From assembly GCA_003612395.1 (NCBI GenBank), contig RAYQ01000013.1:62001-126000 (forward strand): a stretch of 64,000 bases of DNA, read 5' to 3'. A program made the position numbers and the translations under genes. This DNA is from Parablautia intestinalis (lineage in GTDB: Bacteria > Bacillota > Clostridia > Lachnospirales > Lachnospiraceae). Numbering within the stretch: the stretch's first letter is position 1; each line of letters starts with the position of its first letter. Below, piece after piece: positions 51,142 through 60,071 of the stretch. The notes below the pieces were generated by a model. That model worked only from the letters and a program-made list of their open reading frames with translations, did no database searches and had not been told where the DNA came from.

Positions 51142-52509
51142 TCAGCTTCGGCTGTCGATGGTCATGTAGTCGCGCTCCGGGCAGATAGGTTTATAGGCAG
51201 GACGGATAATCTTGCCATTGTTTGCAAGCTCCTCCATACGGTGAGCGCTCCAGCCTGCAATACGTGCGATGGCAAAAATTGGCGGATAAAGTTCCATGGG
51301 AAGCCCAAGCATATGATAAACAAAGCCTGAATAGAAGTCCACGTTAATGCTGACGCCCTTGTACATCTGCCGCTCTCCGGAAATAATGACGGGAGCCAGG
51401 CGCTCGACAAGGGAATAAAGGGCGAATTCTTTTTCCAGCCCCTTTTCTACGGAAAGCTTCTCTACAAAAGACTTCAAAATGACGGCACGGGGATCAGACT
51501 TGGAGTATATAGCGTGGCCTACGCCATAGATAAGCCCGGCATGGTCAAAGGCCTCTTTGTGAAGCAGGCGCTTTAAGTAATTGCCAACTTCATCTTCATC
51601 TGTCCAGTCTTTTACCTCCTGCTTCATCTCCTCAAACATCCGGACAACCTTAATGTTGGCGCCGCCATGGCGGGGACCCTTTAAGGAACCGATAGCAGCC
51701 GCAATGACGGAATAAGTATCTGTCAGGGATGAGGTAACCACGTGAGTGGTAAAGGAGGAATTATTTCCACCGCCGTGCTCCATATGCAGTACAAGGGCAA
51801 TATCCAAAAGCTTTGCCTCTAAAGGGGTATAAGAACTGTCCGGGCGCAGGATGCGCAGGATATTTTCAGCAGTGGAAAGGGCAGGATCAGGCTGATGGAT
51901 ATAAAGGCTTTTTCCATCATGGTAATGACAGTATGCCTGATAGCCATAGATGGATAAAAGCGGAAACAGACTGATTAGCTGCAGACACTGGCGCAGTACA
52001 TTGGGCAGGGACACATCATCTGCCCGGTCATCATAGGAATAGAGAGTAAGCACACTGCGGGCAAGGGTATTCATCATATCGCTGCTGGGCGCTTTCATGA
52101 TAATATCCCGGACAAAGCTGGTAGGCAGAGAACGGTACTTTGCAAGTAAACGGGTAAAACTGTCAAGCTCCTTTTCATTTGGAAGCTGGTCAAACAAAAG
52201 AAGATATGTAATTTCCTCAAAACCAAACCGGTTGTCTATGGTAAAACCATTTACAAGGTCTTTGATATCATAGCCCCGGTAAAACAGGCGGCCATGGGCA
52301 GGAACTTCTTCACCGTTCACAATATCTTTGGCGCGGACATCGGAGATATTGGTCAGGCCGGCCAGCACGCCTTTACCGTTTAAGTCGCGCAAACCTCTTT
52401 TTACATTATATTTTGTAAAAAGTTCTGTATCGATTATATCAGCCCGCTCACTCATTTTAGCCAGGCGGACGATTTCGGGTGTGATCTCGGAAAAAATGTT
52501 GTGCTCCAT
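51142..52509 (-). CDS. Citrate synthase
   Basis: The 455-residue protein of the citrate/2-methylcitrate synthase family condenses acetyl-CoA (or propionyl-CoA) with oxaloacetate. Active-site landmarks are LHMEHGGGNNSSFTTHVV, GSLKGPRHGGANIKVV, the catalytic His/Asp region GVGHAIYSKSDPRA, and VNVDFYSGF with the catalytic Asp. The N-terminal extension before RGLRDLNGKGVLAGLT is usual for the Clostridia group. AAAGGAG precedes the ATG. It is divergent from pckA. Confidence 0.94.
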   Translation of the reverse strand: MEHNIFSEITPEIVRLAKMSERADIIDTELFTKYNVKRGLRDLNGKGVLAGLTNISDVRAKDIVNGEEVPAHGRLFYRGYDIKDLVNGFTIDNRFGFEEITYLLLFDQLPNEKELDSFTRLLAKYRSLPTSFVRDIIMKAPSSDMMNTLARSVLTLYSYDDRADDVSLPNVLRQCLQLISLFPLLSIYGYQAYCHYHDGKSLYIHQPDPALSTAENILRILRPDSSYTPLEAKLLDIALVLHMEHGGGNNSSFTTHVVTSSLTDTYSVIAAAIGSLKGPRHGGANIKVVRMFEEMKQEVKDWTDEDEVGNYLKRLLHKEAFDHAGLIYGVGHAIYSKSDPRAVILKSFVEKLSVEKGLEKEFALYSLVERLAPVIISGERQMYKGVSINVDFYSGFVYHMLGLPMELYPPIFAIARIAGWSAHRMEELANNGKIIRPAYKPICPERDYMTIDSRS

Positions 52510-53048
52510 TCAATACTCCTTTCTATAAATAAAATCATTAGCATCCATATTTACCGGTAGCAGAAATAATACGGATACCTGTGACAATGCTTTCAATCTA
52601 TAACCGTTTTCACTCTGGTAAGAATGATTATCATAAAGTTTCGCCAATAAATATTTGTATAAGCGGCTACTCAACAGCAATATTTATTTATGCCAGGTAT
52701 TTATTTCATGAAAAGACGGTCTGCATTGTCAGTTAATAATTAGAAATGAAAGAACATTTCAGAAAAGTGAATATAAATATATTAACATGCTAATTTAATT
52801 CGAACAAGCAAAAAATGTCCACTTCATAATTTTTTTACATTTTGGACATAATTTGCTTTCATAAACAATAAAAATTTATTTTTTGAGAGAAAATGAAGTT
52901 TATAAATATTGACTTTTAAAATCAGGTTTGAGATAATAGTTTCAATGTACGGGTAAGTACATATTAAGTCATAAACCGCATGCTTAAGGCTTTACAGCCC
53001 CGGGCCCCGCGGTTGAAAATATACAATAATTTAAGGAGGATGTATAAT
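52510..53048. promoter_or_regulatory. Divergent control region between citrate synthase and pckA
   Basis: This 539-nt AT-rich gap holds two inverted repeats. AATAAATATT (52646-52655) and its perfect complement (52679-52688) are 23 nt apart. ATGTCCA (52815-52821) and TGGACAT (52843-52849) are 21 nt apart. The pckA promoter is TTGACT (52909-52914), a 17-nt spacer, then GATAAT (52932-52937). No ORF is supported. Confidence 0.55.
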
Positions 53049-54755
53049 ATGTCAACAAAAGCGTATTATCCCATTTCCGAGATTGGCAAAGGTAAGGTTG
53101 GTTTTTCTAAAACCCGTTCTATTATCGAGGCTGCCTTTTACGGAAATAATGTAGTTAAGGTAAACACATTAAAAGAAGCTTACGAATTAGCTAAAAATTC
53201 ACCCGGAACAATTGTAACGGACATGCCTGTTAAGGATGGCGATACTTTTGGTCTTGAGAAGGATGCTAAGGTACTTTTGTTTAATGATGGCGCAGTTACA
53301 GGCCGTTATGCAGCAGCACGCCGTATCAAGGGTGAGCCGGGCGTTGATGAAGTTAAGCTTGATAAAGTTGTCATGGATGCTGTTTATAAGACCCGTTGGA
53401 AAACCCTGTATCATGCAGAGTGCTTTGTAGGTCTTGATCCTGAATTCATGGTAAAAGCTCACCTTCTTATTCCGGAAGGAGAGGAGAATCTGCTTTATAA
53501 CTGGATGATTAATTTCCAGTATATGTCTGACGAGTACGTTAAAATGTACAAGAAATCCAAGCCCGTAGGCGATGGAAAAGAGCCTGATATCTATATCTTC
53601 TCTGATCCCCAGTGGGCTCCGGAGGAAGCGCCTGATGTTGACTACAGCTGCTTAAGCGATCCTCTTACTCTTTGCTATTTTGATACCAATGAGAACTGTG
53701 CAGCAATCCTTGGTATGAAATACTTTGGAGAGCACAAGAAGGGTACTCTGACCATGGCATGGGCTCTTGCTAACAGAAATGGTTATGCTTCCTGCCACGG
53801 CGGACAGAAGGAATATACTCTTCCTGATGGCTCTAAATTCGTTGCATCTGTTTATGGTTTGTCAGGATCCGGGAAGTCTACTCTGACACATGCTAAGCAC
53901 GGCGGAAAGTATCCCATTACTGTTCTCCATGATGATGCTTTCATCATTAATACCGATACCTGTGCTTCCGTAGCGCTTGAGCCTACTTACTTCGATAAGA
54001 CAGCAGATTATCCTACAGGATGCCCTGACAATGAATATCTGTTATCTGCACAGAACTGCTCCGCAACTTTAGATGAGAACGGAAAGATTCAGCTTGTAAC
54101 AGAGGATATCAGAAACGGTAACGGCCGTGCAATCAAGTCCAAATTATGGTCTCCTAACCGTGTGGATAAGATTGATGCGCCTGTAAATGCAATTTTCTGG
54201 ATCATGAAAGATCCCACCATTCCGCCTGTAGTAAAATTAAAAGGCGCTGCTTTAGCTTCTGTTATGGGCGCAACTTTAGCAACTAAGACTTCCACTGCAG
54301 AGCGTGTTGCTGCAGGTACCGACTTAAATGCACTTCGTATTGTACCTTATGCTAACCCGTTCAGAACCTATCCTCTGGTACATGACTATGATAAGTTCAA
54401 AAAGCTGGTTGAAGAAAAGAACGTTGCATGCTACATCGTTAACACTGGCGACTTCATGGGAACAAAGGTTAAACCTGCTGATACATTGGGAATTCTTGAG
54501 ACCATCGTTGAAGGCAAGGCTAAATTTGAGAAGTGGGGCAGCTTTGATGATGTTGAAATTATGTATGATTGGGAAGGCAAGACAGCTGACTTTAAGCCTG
54601 ACTTAAATGATGCATCTTATAAAGCAGCTCTTAAGAACGCTATGCAGAACCGTGTGGATGCTGTTAAGGGATTTGCTGAGAAGAAGGAAGGCTATGATAA
54701 GCTTCCTGACGAAGCTCTTGAAGCAGTTCAGAAACTGGTTGATGCACTTAGCTAA
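53049..54755 (+). CDS. pckA: Phosphoenolpyruvate carboxykinase (ATP)
   Basis: The 568-residue ATP-type enzyme interconverts oxaloacetate and PEP. The kinase loop VYGLSGSGKSTLTH (about residues 272-285) and the metal-site segment HDDAFIINTD are clear. CHGGQKEYTLPDG and the Arg-containing AIKSKLWSPNRVD are also present. The start is ATG after TAAGGAGG; an upstream in-frame ATG has no ribosome binding site. Codon choice (many GCT, CCT) suggests high expression. No terminator is visible before the following RNA gene. Confidence 0.96.
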   Translation: MSTKAYYPISEIGKGKVGFSKTRSIIEAAFYGNNVVKVNTLKEAYELAKNSPGTIVTDMPVKDGDTFGLEKDAKVLLFNDGAVTGRYAAARRIKGEPGVDEVKLDKVVMDAVYKTRWKTLYHAECFVGLDPEFMVKAHLLIPEGEENLLYNWMINFQYMSDEYVKMYKKSKPVGDGKEPDIYIFSDPQWAPEEAPDVDYSCLSDPLTLCYFDTNENCAAILGMKYFGEHKKGTLTMAWALANRNGYASCHGGQKEYTLPDGSKFVASVYGLSGSGKSTLTHAKHGGKYPITVLHDDAFIINTDTCASVALEPTYFDKTADYPTGCPDNEYLLSAQNCSATLDENGKIQLVTEDIRNGNGRAIKSKLWSPNRVDKIDAPVNAIFWIMKDPTIPPVVKLKGAALASVMGATLATKTSTAERVAAGTDLNALRIVPYANPFRTYPLVHDYDKFKKLVEEKNVACYIVNTGDFMGTKVKPADTLGILETIVEGKAKFEKWGSFDDVEIMYDWEGKTADFKPDLNDASYKAALKNAMQNRVDAVKGFAEKKEGYDKLPDEALEAVQKLVDALS

Positions 54756-54794
54756 TCAGAACGCTAAGAGAAACTTATCAAGACAAATTTGTAG

Positions 54795-54823
54795 TTGTAT
54801 TTTGTTTGGATTTTGGATATAAT
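54795..54823 (+). promoter_or_regulatory. Promoter of the 6S-like RNA
   Basis: TTGTAT (54795-54800), a 17-nt spacer and consensus TATAAT (54818-54823) start directly after pckA. No ORF follows. Confidence 0.7.
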
Positions 54824-54829
54824 AAGATT

Positions 54830-55016
54830 AACCTGAAATGTGCGATAATTCCTGTTAGTTTTGAACCTACAGATACTTTAAACGGGATTCCTACATCATC
54901 TGGTGGCTGTCAAGCCCTCACTCATTATGAGGATTGGAAGGGAAGGCAAAAGCGCAGGTTGCGGTGACCCACCTAGCGCGGGCTAGGAGTCAAAAGGCAG
55001 GAACCGGCATTTTGGG
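54830..55016 (+). ncRNA. ssrS: Probable 6S RNA
   Basis: A noncoding segment of about 187 nt with its own promoter. The 5' part (AAATG, then TTCCTG) can pair with the 3' part (CAGGAA, then CATTT), giving the long closing stem. TGAC-CCA-CCTAGC pairs with GCTAGG-A-GTCA as an internal hairpin. TTAGTTTTGAACCTAC with AAACGGGATTCCT, and the 3' AGGCAGGAACCGG, resemble Firmicutes 6S RNAs, and the length fits. 6S RNA binds RNA polymerase and lowers sigma-A transcription in stationary phase. Recognition is by eye. Confidence 0.68.
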
Positions 55017-55052
55017 GGATTACAAATACAGAAAATGTGTTTGCTAACAGAA

Positions 55053-55080
55053 GAAAAGCAGCCTGAAAAGGCTGCTTTTT
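55053..55080 (+). terminator. Terminator after the 6S-like RNA
   Basis: AAAAGCAGCC pairs with GGCTGCTTTT, followed by T residues; about 35 nt past the mature RNA end. Confidence 0.85.
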
Positions 55081-55083
55081 CTT

Positions 55084-55194
55084 ACAATAAGCTGACACAC
55101 GAAGTGTGGAAGCGTTTGTTATGATAAGCTGACACACGAAGTGCGGAAGCGTTTGTTATGATAAGCTGACACACGAAGTGCGGAAGCGTTTGTT
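55084..55194 (+). repeat. Three tandem 37-nt family-1 repeats
   Basis: Units at 55084-55120, 55121-55157 and 55158-55194 have a period of exactly 37 nt. Copies 2 and 3 are identical; copy 1 differs at three positions. Each has the small hairpin CACAC-GAA-GTGYG and ends GGAAGCGTTTGTT. No spacers of CRISPR type occur. Confidence 0.85.
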
Positions 55195-55200
55195 AAGCAT

Positions 55201-55249
55201 AAATTTGTTCTTACGCTCAAATTGGAGGCCGCAGGCAGGAATGGAGGAT
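55201..55249 (+). repeat. Family-2 interspersed repeat upstream of the SpoIID-like gene
   Basis: It begins AAATTTGTTCTTACGCTCAA and ends AGGAATGGAGGATT, placing the Shine-Dalgarno 8 nt before the GTG. Confidence 0.65.
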
Positions 55250-55253
55250 TGTA

Positions 55254-57629
55254 GTGAAAAAAAGTGACAGAATCTGGATGAAGGTGGCTGCCATAGTAGT
55301 TCTGGTAGTGCTGTTTATTTGGCTCATCTATAAGGATGAGACTTTTTTTCAGCTGGAACAGCCGGAAGGAGAATACATGCCTGCGGCAGATGTGAAGATA
55401 CTGATTGATGAACTTGTGCTGGCAGGGGCTAAAGGGATTGATACCGTTTCATTAAGAGAATGTATGGACAGAAATCTCACAGTGGAGGCCGATTATATAA
55501 GCTATGATACATATTGCCAGCTCCTGAATTGTCTGCTGGGGAAAGAAGGGCTGGCGGAAAAAAATGACCGGCTAAGGAACAGTATCTTATATAAAAATAA
55601 ATATAAAGAGGATTTCATACTGCTGAAAGAGGACTGGTATGCCAGCTATGATAAACTGACGGCATTTTTTGGTCTGGAGGATGCTATCCAAAAAAAAGTG
55701 GTGGAAATCCTATGCGGCAGCTCTGCTCTTGCAGGAGAAAAAGTGCTTGAGCAGGGCAGTCTTCTTGGCGTAAATGGTGAAAGCTATATTTATGTCTCCG
55801 GGGAGTTCGCGGATCTCACATTTACTTCCCTGCGGGCGTATGTTCATGGAGACAGGCTCCTTACGCTGTTAGAATGCCTGCCGGATAAAGGAAATATTAA
55901 GAACGTGTGGATTATGGAAGCGGAGGATGAGAAAATTCGTTTTTTTTATGAGGGATATGAGATCGCAGGAGATGTACCGGAGCTTTCCAAGGCGCCGGAT
56001 CAGGTCAGAGAGCAGGTTGCAGATCTGACTTTTCAAAACGGAGTTATCTGTGAAACTGCGGTGAAAGGCGAGCGCATTAGTGGAAAACTTCTTGGTATGG
56101 AACAGGGACAGATTGAACTGGAGGGGTATGGAAAAATTTCTTTAAAGGAGGACTGCGTGGGATACCAGCTTTATGAAAAGCTGAGGGAGGCGGAGCAGTC
56201 GGAATTATCCATTGGCTATGATTTTTCTGATTTTGTGCTGGAGGAGGGAAAAGTTTGTGCTTTTTTGATTACCCGGAAAGAAAAGATGGAAACTATACGG
56301 GTGGCAATTAAAAGCAATAATTTCAGCAGCCTGTATCATGAAAAGCTTGTTTTAAAAAGTCAGGATAACATGATGGTTTCCTACGGGTCCTATGGGGAAC
56401 GGAAGCAGGAAGAAATACCTGCCGGAGAGGAGCTTGTGCTTGAAATAGGCGGCCCTTATTTTTCGGGGGACAGGGTGGAAGTGAAAACGGAAGTCAACAC
56501 CGGAAAAATTCAGGTTCTTTCTTTGGAGCGCAGCCAGGGGACACCGGCCTATAGAGGTAGCCTGGAGATTGCGGAAACGGAAAACGGGCTTGCACTGATT
56601 AATGAAGTGCTGTTAGAAGAATATCTTTATTCGGTGGTTCCCAGTGAAATGCCGGCCTCCTATCCGTCCGAGGCCCTGAAGGCACAGGCTGTGTGTGCAA
56701 GAACTTATGGATACCGCTATCTGACCCGGCCGGGGTATGGACAATTGGGTGCACACGTGGATGACAGCGTAAGCTATCAGGTTTACAATAATATTGCGGA
56801 AAATATGGAATCAACCAGAGCTGTGAAGGAAACGGCAGGGATGCTGCTTTTGTATGAAAATGAGCCCGTAAGCACCTACTATTATTCCACTTCCTGTGGA
56901 TTCGGGGCTGACGCCGGTGTTTGGAATGCGGATCAGAAAGATAAAATGCCTTATTTGAGTTCTGCCCATATTGGGTGGAAGGATGAGAAGGGAAGCGAAC
57001 CTGCTGCTGCGGAGCTTTCCCAGGAAGAAAGCTTCAGAGCCTATATTTCTCTGGCTGATGAGACTGCTTATGAGAAGGACGAAGCATGGTTCCGGTGGCA
57101 GTATCAGGTGACAGAACTGGATGTTTCTCTTTTTTATGAGAGATTAAGGGAACGGTATGCGGCAGGGGCAGATAAGGTGCTTACCTTCAACGGGAAGGGA
57201 GAACCGGAGAAAAATCCGGAAAACTTTGAGGCAAAGGAACCGGAAGAATTTAAAAAGGTTTACGGGATCATATGCTTAAAGCGCAAAGAAGGCGGCGTGT
57301 TAGATGAACTTTTGATTAAAACAGATAAAGGAACCTATAAAGTGGTTTCGGAGTATAATATCCGGTATATTTTAAATCAGGGAGGCGGGGTAAGAAGACA
57401 GGACGGTTCAGAATATGAAAGCGCTGTGCTGCTGCCAAGCGCTTATTTGATAATAGATGTTGAAAAAAAAGACGATAATGTGGTAGGATATAGTATATTT
57501 GGCGGCGGCTACGGCCATGGAGTCGGTATGTCTCAAAACGGAGCAAAGAGCATGGGTCTTTTGGGACTTAACTGCGGGGAAATTCTTTCTTTTTTCTATA
57601 CGGATTGTGAAATTGAAAAAATATATTAA
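55254..57629 (+). CDS. SpoIID/LytB-domain membrane-anchored protein
   Basis: The 791-residue protein starts at GTG. One N-terminal helix (about 9-25, VAAIVVLVVLFIWLIY) is followed by about 400 residues of unknown fold. The SpoIID domain starts near residue 425 (YRGSLEIAETENGLALINEVLLEEYLYSVVPSEMPASYPSEALKAQAVCARTYGYRY) and continues to the end (YGHGVGMSQNGAKSMG). SpoIID proteins are lytic transglycosylases used in spore engulfment and wall turnover. The long extra N-terminal region is unlike the ~340-residue SpoIID of Bacillus, so this is a relative, not the orthologue. Confidence 0.87.
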   Translation: MKKSDRIWMKVAAIVVLVVLFIWLIYKDETFFQLEQPEGEYMPAADVKILIDELVLAGAKGIDTVSLRECMDRNLTVEADYISYDTYCQLLNCLLGKEGLAEKNDRLRNSILYKNKYKEDFILLKEDWYASYDKLTAFFGLEDAIQKKVVEILCGSSALAGEKVLEQGSLLGVNGESYIYVSGEFADLTFTSLRAYVHGDRLLTLLECLPDKGNIKNVWIMEAEDEKIRFFYEGYEIAGDVPELSKAPDQVREQVADLTFQNGVICETAVKGERISGKLLGMEQGQIELEGYGKISLKEDCVGYQLYEKLREAEQSELSIGYDFSDFVLEEGKVCAFLITRKEKMETIRVAIKSNNFSSLYHEKLVLKSQDNMMVSYGSYGERKQEEIPAGEELVLEIGGPYFSGDRVEVKTEVNTGKIQVLSLERSQGTPAYRGSLEIAETENGLALINEVLLEEYLYSVVPSEMPASYPSEALKAQAVCARTYGYRYLTRPGYGQLGAHVDDSVSYQVYNNIAENMESTRAVKETAGMLLLYENEPVSTYYYSTSCGFGADAGVWNADQKDKMPYLSSAHIGWKDEKGSEPAAAELSQEESFRAYISLADETAYEKDEAWFRWQYQVTELDVSLFYERLRERYAAGADKVLTFNGKGEPEKNPENFEAKEPEEFKKVYGIICLKRKEGGVLDELLIKTDKGTYKVVSEYNIRYILNQGGGVRRQDGSEYESAVLLPSAYLIIDVEKKDDNVVGYSIFGGGYGHGVGMSQNGAKSMGLLGLNCGEILSFFYTDCEIEKIY

Positions 57630-57655
57630 CAACTTGCGACATGCGGGGGACAGGT

Positions 57656-58513
57656 ATGCTAAAAAGGTTATTGTTTATAGGATATGATTTCGGAAAGCAT
57701 ATGAGTAAAAAAAACATAAGCGTTTTTGCCTCAAGCACGGCATTTTTTCTTTTCTTATCTTTAATTCCGGCACTGATGCTGCTGTGCGCCATTATACCTT
57801 ACACCCCTGTTACAAAGGCAAATCTTATGAATCTGGCAAAAATAGTTTCGCCTGATGCCATGAATGCGTTTCTGGTAGGGATTATTGATGACGTTTACAG
57901 CAAATCAATTGGAATTGTGTCTGTTACCGCTGTTGTCACTCTCTGGTCGGCGGGAAAGGGTGTGCTGGCTTTAATGCGCGGGTTAAACGCGGTGAATGAT
58001 GTGGAGGAAGACAGAAACTATGTGCTGCTTCGCCTGGTGGCCAGCCTGTATACGGTTCTGCTTTTGGCTGTGGTGCTCTTGTCACTTCTTATCATGGTCT
58101 TTGGAAATTCTCTGGTGAGGCTCATTGTGGGAATTATCCCGCAGACTGCCTATCTGTTTGAACTGCTTATGCATTTTCGGACGCCTTTTATGTGGGTGGT
58201 ACTTACAGTGGTGGTTGCCCTTATGTATGCTTATGTGCCGGGGACGCGTACAGGCTTTAAGCTTCAGATTCCCGGAGCCGGATTTGCGGCAGTGGGATGG
58301 AGTGTGATGACCTGGGGATTTTCCATTTATATTGATGAGTTTAACGGTTTTAATACATACGGGAGCCTTACCACGATTATTATTTTGATGCTCTGGCTGT
58401 ATGCTACTATGTATATCATACTGGCAGGGGCGTATATTAACCGTTATTTTAAACCGGCTTTTCAATTTCTTATGGGGAAAAAGCATATTGACAAGCGGGA
58501 TAAGATTGGCTAA
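57656..58513 (+). CDS. YihY/BrkB family membrane protein
   Basis: The 285-residue protein has six hydrophobic helices. Family segments: ASSTAFFLFLSLIPALMLL, LWSAGKGVLALMRGLNAVN, YVPGTRTGFKLQIPGAGFAAVGW and TYGSLTTIIILMLWLYATMYIILAGAYIN. The family was once called ribonuclease BN in error; its function is unsettled. GGGGGA lies 6 nt before ATG. It follows the SpoIID-like gene by 26 nt and is probably co-transcribed. Confidence 0.9.
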   Translation: MLKRLLFIGYDFGKHMSKKNISVFASSTAFFLFLSLIPALMLLCAIIPYTPVTKANLMNLAKIVSPDAMNAFLVGIIDDVYSKSIGIVSVTAVVTLWSAGKGVLALMRGLNAVNDVEEDRNYVLLRLVASLYTVLLLAVVLLSLLIMVFGNSLVRLIVGIIPQTAYLFELLMHFRTPFMWVVLTVVVALMYAYVPGTRTGFKLQIPGAGFAAVGWSVMTWGFSIYIDEFNGFNTYGSLTTIIILMLWLYATMYIILAGAYINRYFKPAFQFLMGKKHIDKRDKIG

Positions 58514-58560
58514 AATAAGAAAAGTTAAATAAGCAGCATTTTAAGTATGCTTATGCTGCT

Positions 58561-58875
58561 GTGAACAGAAAAAGCTGTGAAGGTGTTTAAGTAGCAGGAT
58601 ATCTTCTGCCAGAGAGAGGGAGTCATCGGCTGAAAGCTTCCTTGAGTTCAGATATAAAATGCCAGGCGGAGTATACCGTTTGGTTTTCTGTGAATTTCCC
58701 ACCGGAGCTGTCAAACCTAACGCAGAAATGAAAAAGAGTATGTTTTCGTAAACTGTCAGTAAGTTTGAACGTAGCACGCGTTAAGTGAAGTGAGAGCCTG
58801 TCGATTGACAGGAATCTGGGTGGTACCGCGGAGAATATTCGTCCCTTGTGTTTAGTTGCACAGGGGATATTTTTT
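58561..58875 (+). promoter_or_regulatory. T-box leader of pheST
   Basis: The T-box sequence TGGGTGGTACCGCG (58817-58830) binds uncharged tRNA acceptor ends. A terminator stem (58834-58871, AATAT, CCC and GTG pairing with CAC, GGG and ATATT) ends in T6. Upstream lies a long structured stem-I region. The likely specifier is TTC (58647-58649, in TTGAGTTCAGATA), a Phe codon matching the downstream genes. Low charged tRNA-Phe would favour antitermination. Confidence 0.9.
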
Positions 58876-58904
58876 ACTGGTTTTACAGAGAAAGGAAGGA
58901 AAAT

Positions 58905-59924
58905 ATGAAGGAAAGACTGGAGCAGATTAAAGCGGAGGCTTTAAAGCAAATCCAAAACAGTGATGCGCTGGATAAGCTAAATGAGATCAGGGTAAGCTAT
59001 CTGGGCAAAAAGGGCGAACTGACCGCCGTGTTAAAGAGCATGAAGGATGTGGCAGCAGAAGAACGGCCTAAGGTGGGCCAGATGGTAAATGAGACAAGGC
59101 AGGAAATAGAAGCAGTTCTGGCACAGGCAAAAGAAAAGATGGAGAAAGCAGTCCTGGAGGCAAGGCTGCAAAATGAAACCATTGATGTGACGCTGCCAGC
59201 TAAAAAAAATAATGTAGGGCACCGCCACCCCAACACCATCGCTTTGGAGGAAGTGGAACGTATTTTTGTGGGTATGGGATATGAAGTGGTGGAAGGCCCC
59301 GAAGTGGAAACCGATTATTATAATTTCGAGGCGCTTAATATTCCGGCAGATCATCCGGCAAAGGATGAGCAGGATACCTTTTACATTAACGGGGATTTCC
59401 TTTTAAGAACCCAGACCTCCAGCACCCAGGTTCATGAGATGGAAAAGGAAAAGCTGCCTATCCGGATGATTGCGCCAGGGCGGGTATTCCGTTCGGATGA
59501 GGTAGACGCTACCCATTCCCCTTCTTTCCACCAGGTGGAAGGACTGGTAATAGACAGACACATTACATTTGCAGATCTGAAAGGAACGCTGGCGGAGTTT
59601 GCCAGAGAGCTTTTCGGGGAGGATACAAAGGTAAAATTCCGTCCCCATCATTTTAATTTCACAGAGCCAAGCGCTGAGATGGATGTCTCCTGCTTTAAAT
59701 GCGGGGGTAAAGGCTGCCGCTTCTGTAAAGGTTCGGGCTGGATTGAAATTTTGGGCTGTGGTATGGTGCATCCTAACGTGCTTTCCATGAGCGGCATAGA
59801 TCCTGAGAAATATTCCGGATTTGCTTTTGGCGTAGGTCTTGAGAGAATAGCTCTTCTTAAATATGAAATTGATGATATGCGTCTGCTTTATGAAAATGAT
59901 ATCCGCTTTTTGAAACAATTTTAG
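58905..59924 (+). CDS. pheS: Phenylalanyl-tRNA synthetase alpha subunit
   Basis: The 339-residue protein has an N-terminal coiled coil (about 1-85) that contacts tRNA and the class II catalytic core: motif 1 HPNTIALEEVERIFVGMGYEV, motif 2 MIAPGRVFRSDEVDATHSPSFHQVEG and motif 3 GFAFGVGLERIALLKY. The Cys-rich segment CFKCGGKGCRFCKGSGW is seen in a subset of bacterial PheS. It starts after GGAAGGAA. It forms an alpha2-beta2 enzyme with PheT. Confidence 0.96.
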   Translation: MKERLEQIKAEALKQIQNSDALDKLNEIRVSYLGKKGELTAVLKSMKDVAAEERPKVGQMVNETRQEIEAVLAQAKEKMEKAVLEARLQNETIDVTLPAKKNNVGHRHPNTIALEEVERIFVGMGYEVVEGPEVETDYYNFEALNIPADHPAKDEQDTFYINGDFLLRTQTSSTQVHEMEKEKLPIRMIAPGRVFRSDEVDATHSPSFHQVEGLVIDRHITFADLKGTLAEFARELFGEDTKVKFRPHHFNFTEPSAEMDVSCFKCGGKGCRFCKGSGWIEILGCGMVHPNVLSMSGIDPEKYSGFAFGVGLERIALLKYEIDDMRLLYENDIRFLKQF

Positions 59925-59944
59925 GCTGCTTTCACAAAAGTTAT

Positions 59945-59997
59945 ACTTGTGCCTTCTTTATGCCGGGTTTGCGCCGGGAACGGCGTTGGCACAAGTT
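59945..59997 (+). promoter_or_regulatory. Nested inverted repeat between pheS and pheT
   Basis: ACTTGTGCC and GGCACAAGT pair perfectly and enclose an inner GCCG/CGGC hairpin. It sits in the unusually long 147-nt gap of an otherwise standard operon. Confidence 0.55.
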
Positions 59998-60071
59998 CGT
60001 ATTCTTTGGAAACAGATTATGGGCCGCTGTCTGGCAGGGCGGGGGCTGTAGACGGAAAGGAAGGAAAGGAA

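Noticed and set aside
52618-52636. Fur-box-like sequence GAATGATTATCATAA
   Set aside because: It covers only about half of the 19-bp Fur consensus, and no iron genes are adjacent.
55084-55194. Tandem repeats as a CRISPR array
   Set aside because: The 37-nt units follow each other without unique spacers, and no cas genes are in the window.
55254-57629. Calling the gene spoIID
   Set aside because: The domain is present, but the protein is more than twice the usual length with a large unknown N-terminal part, and no sporulation neighbours are seen.
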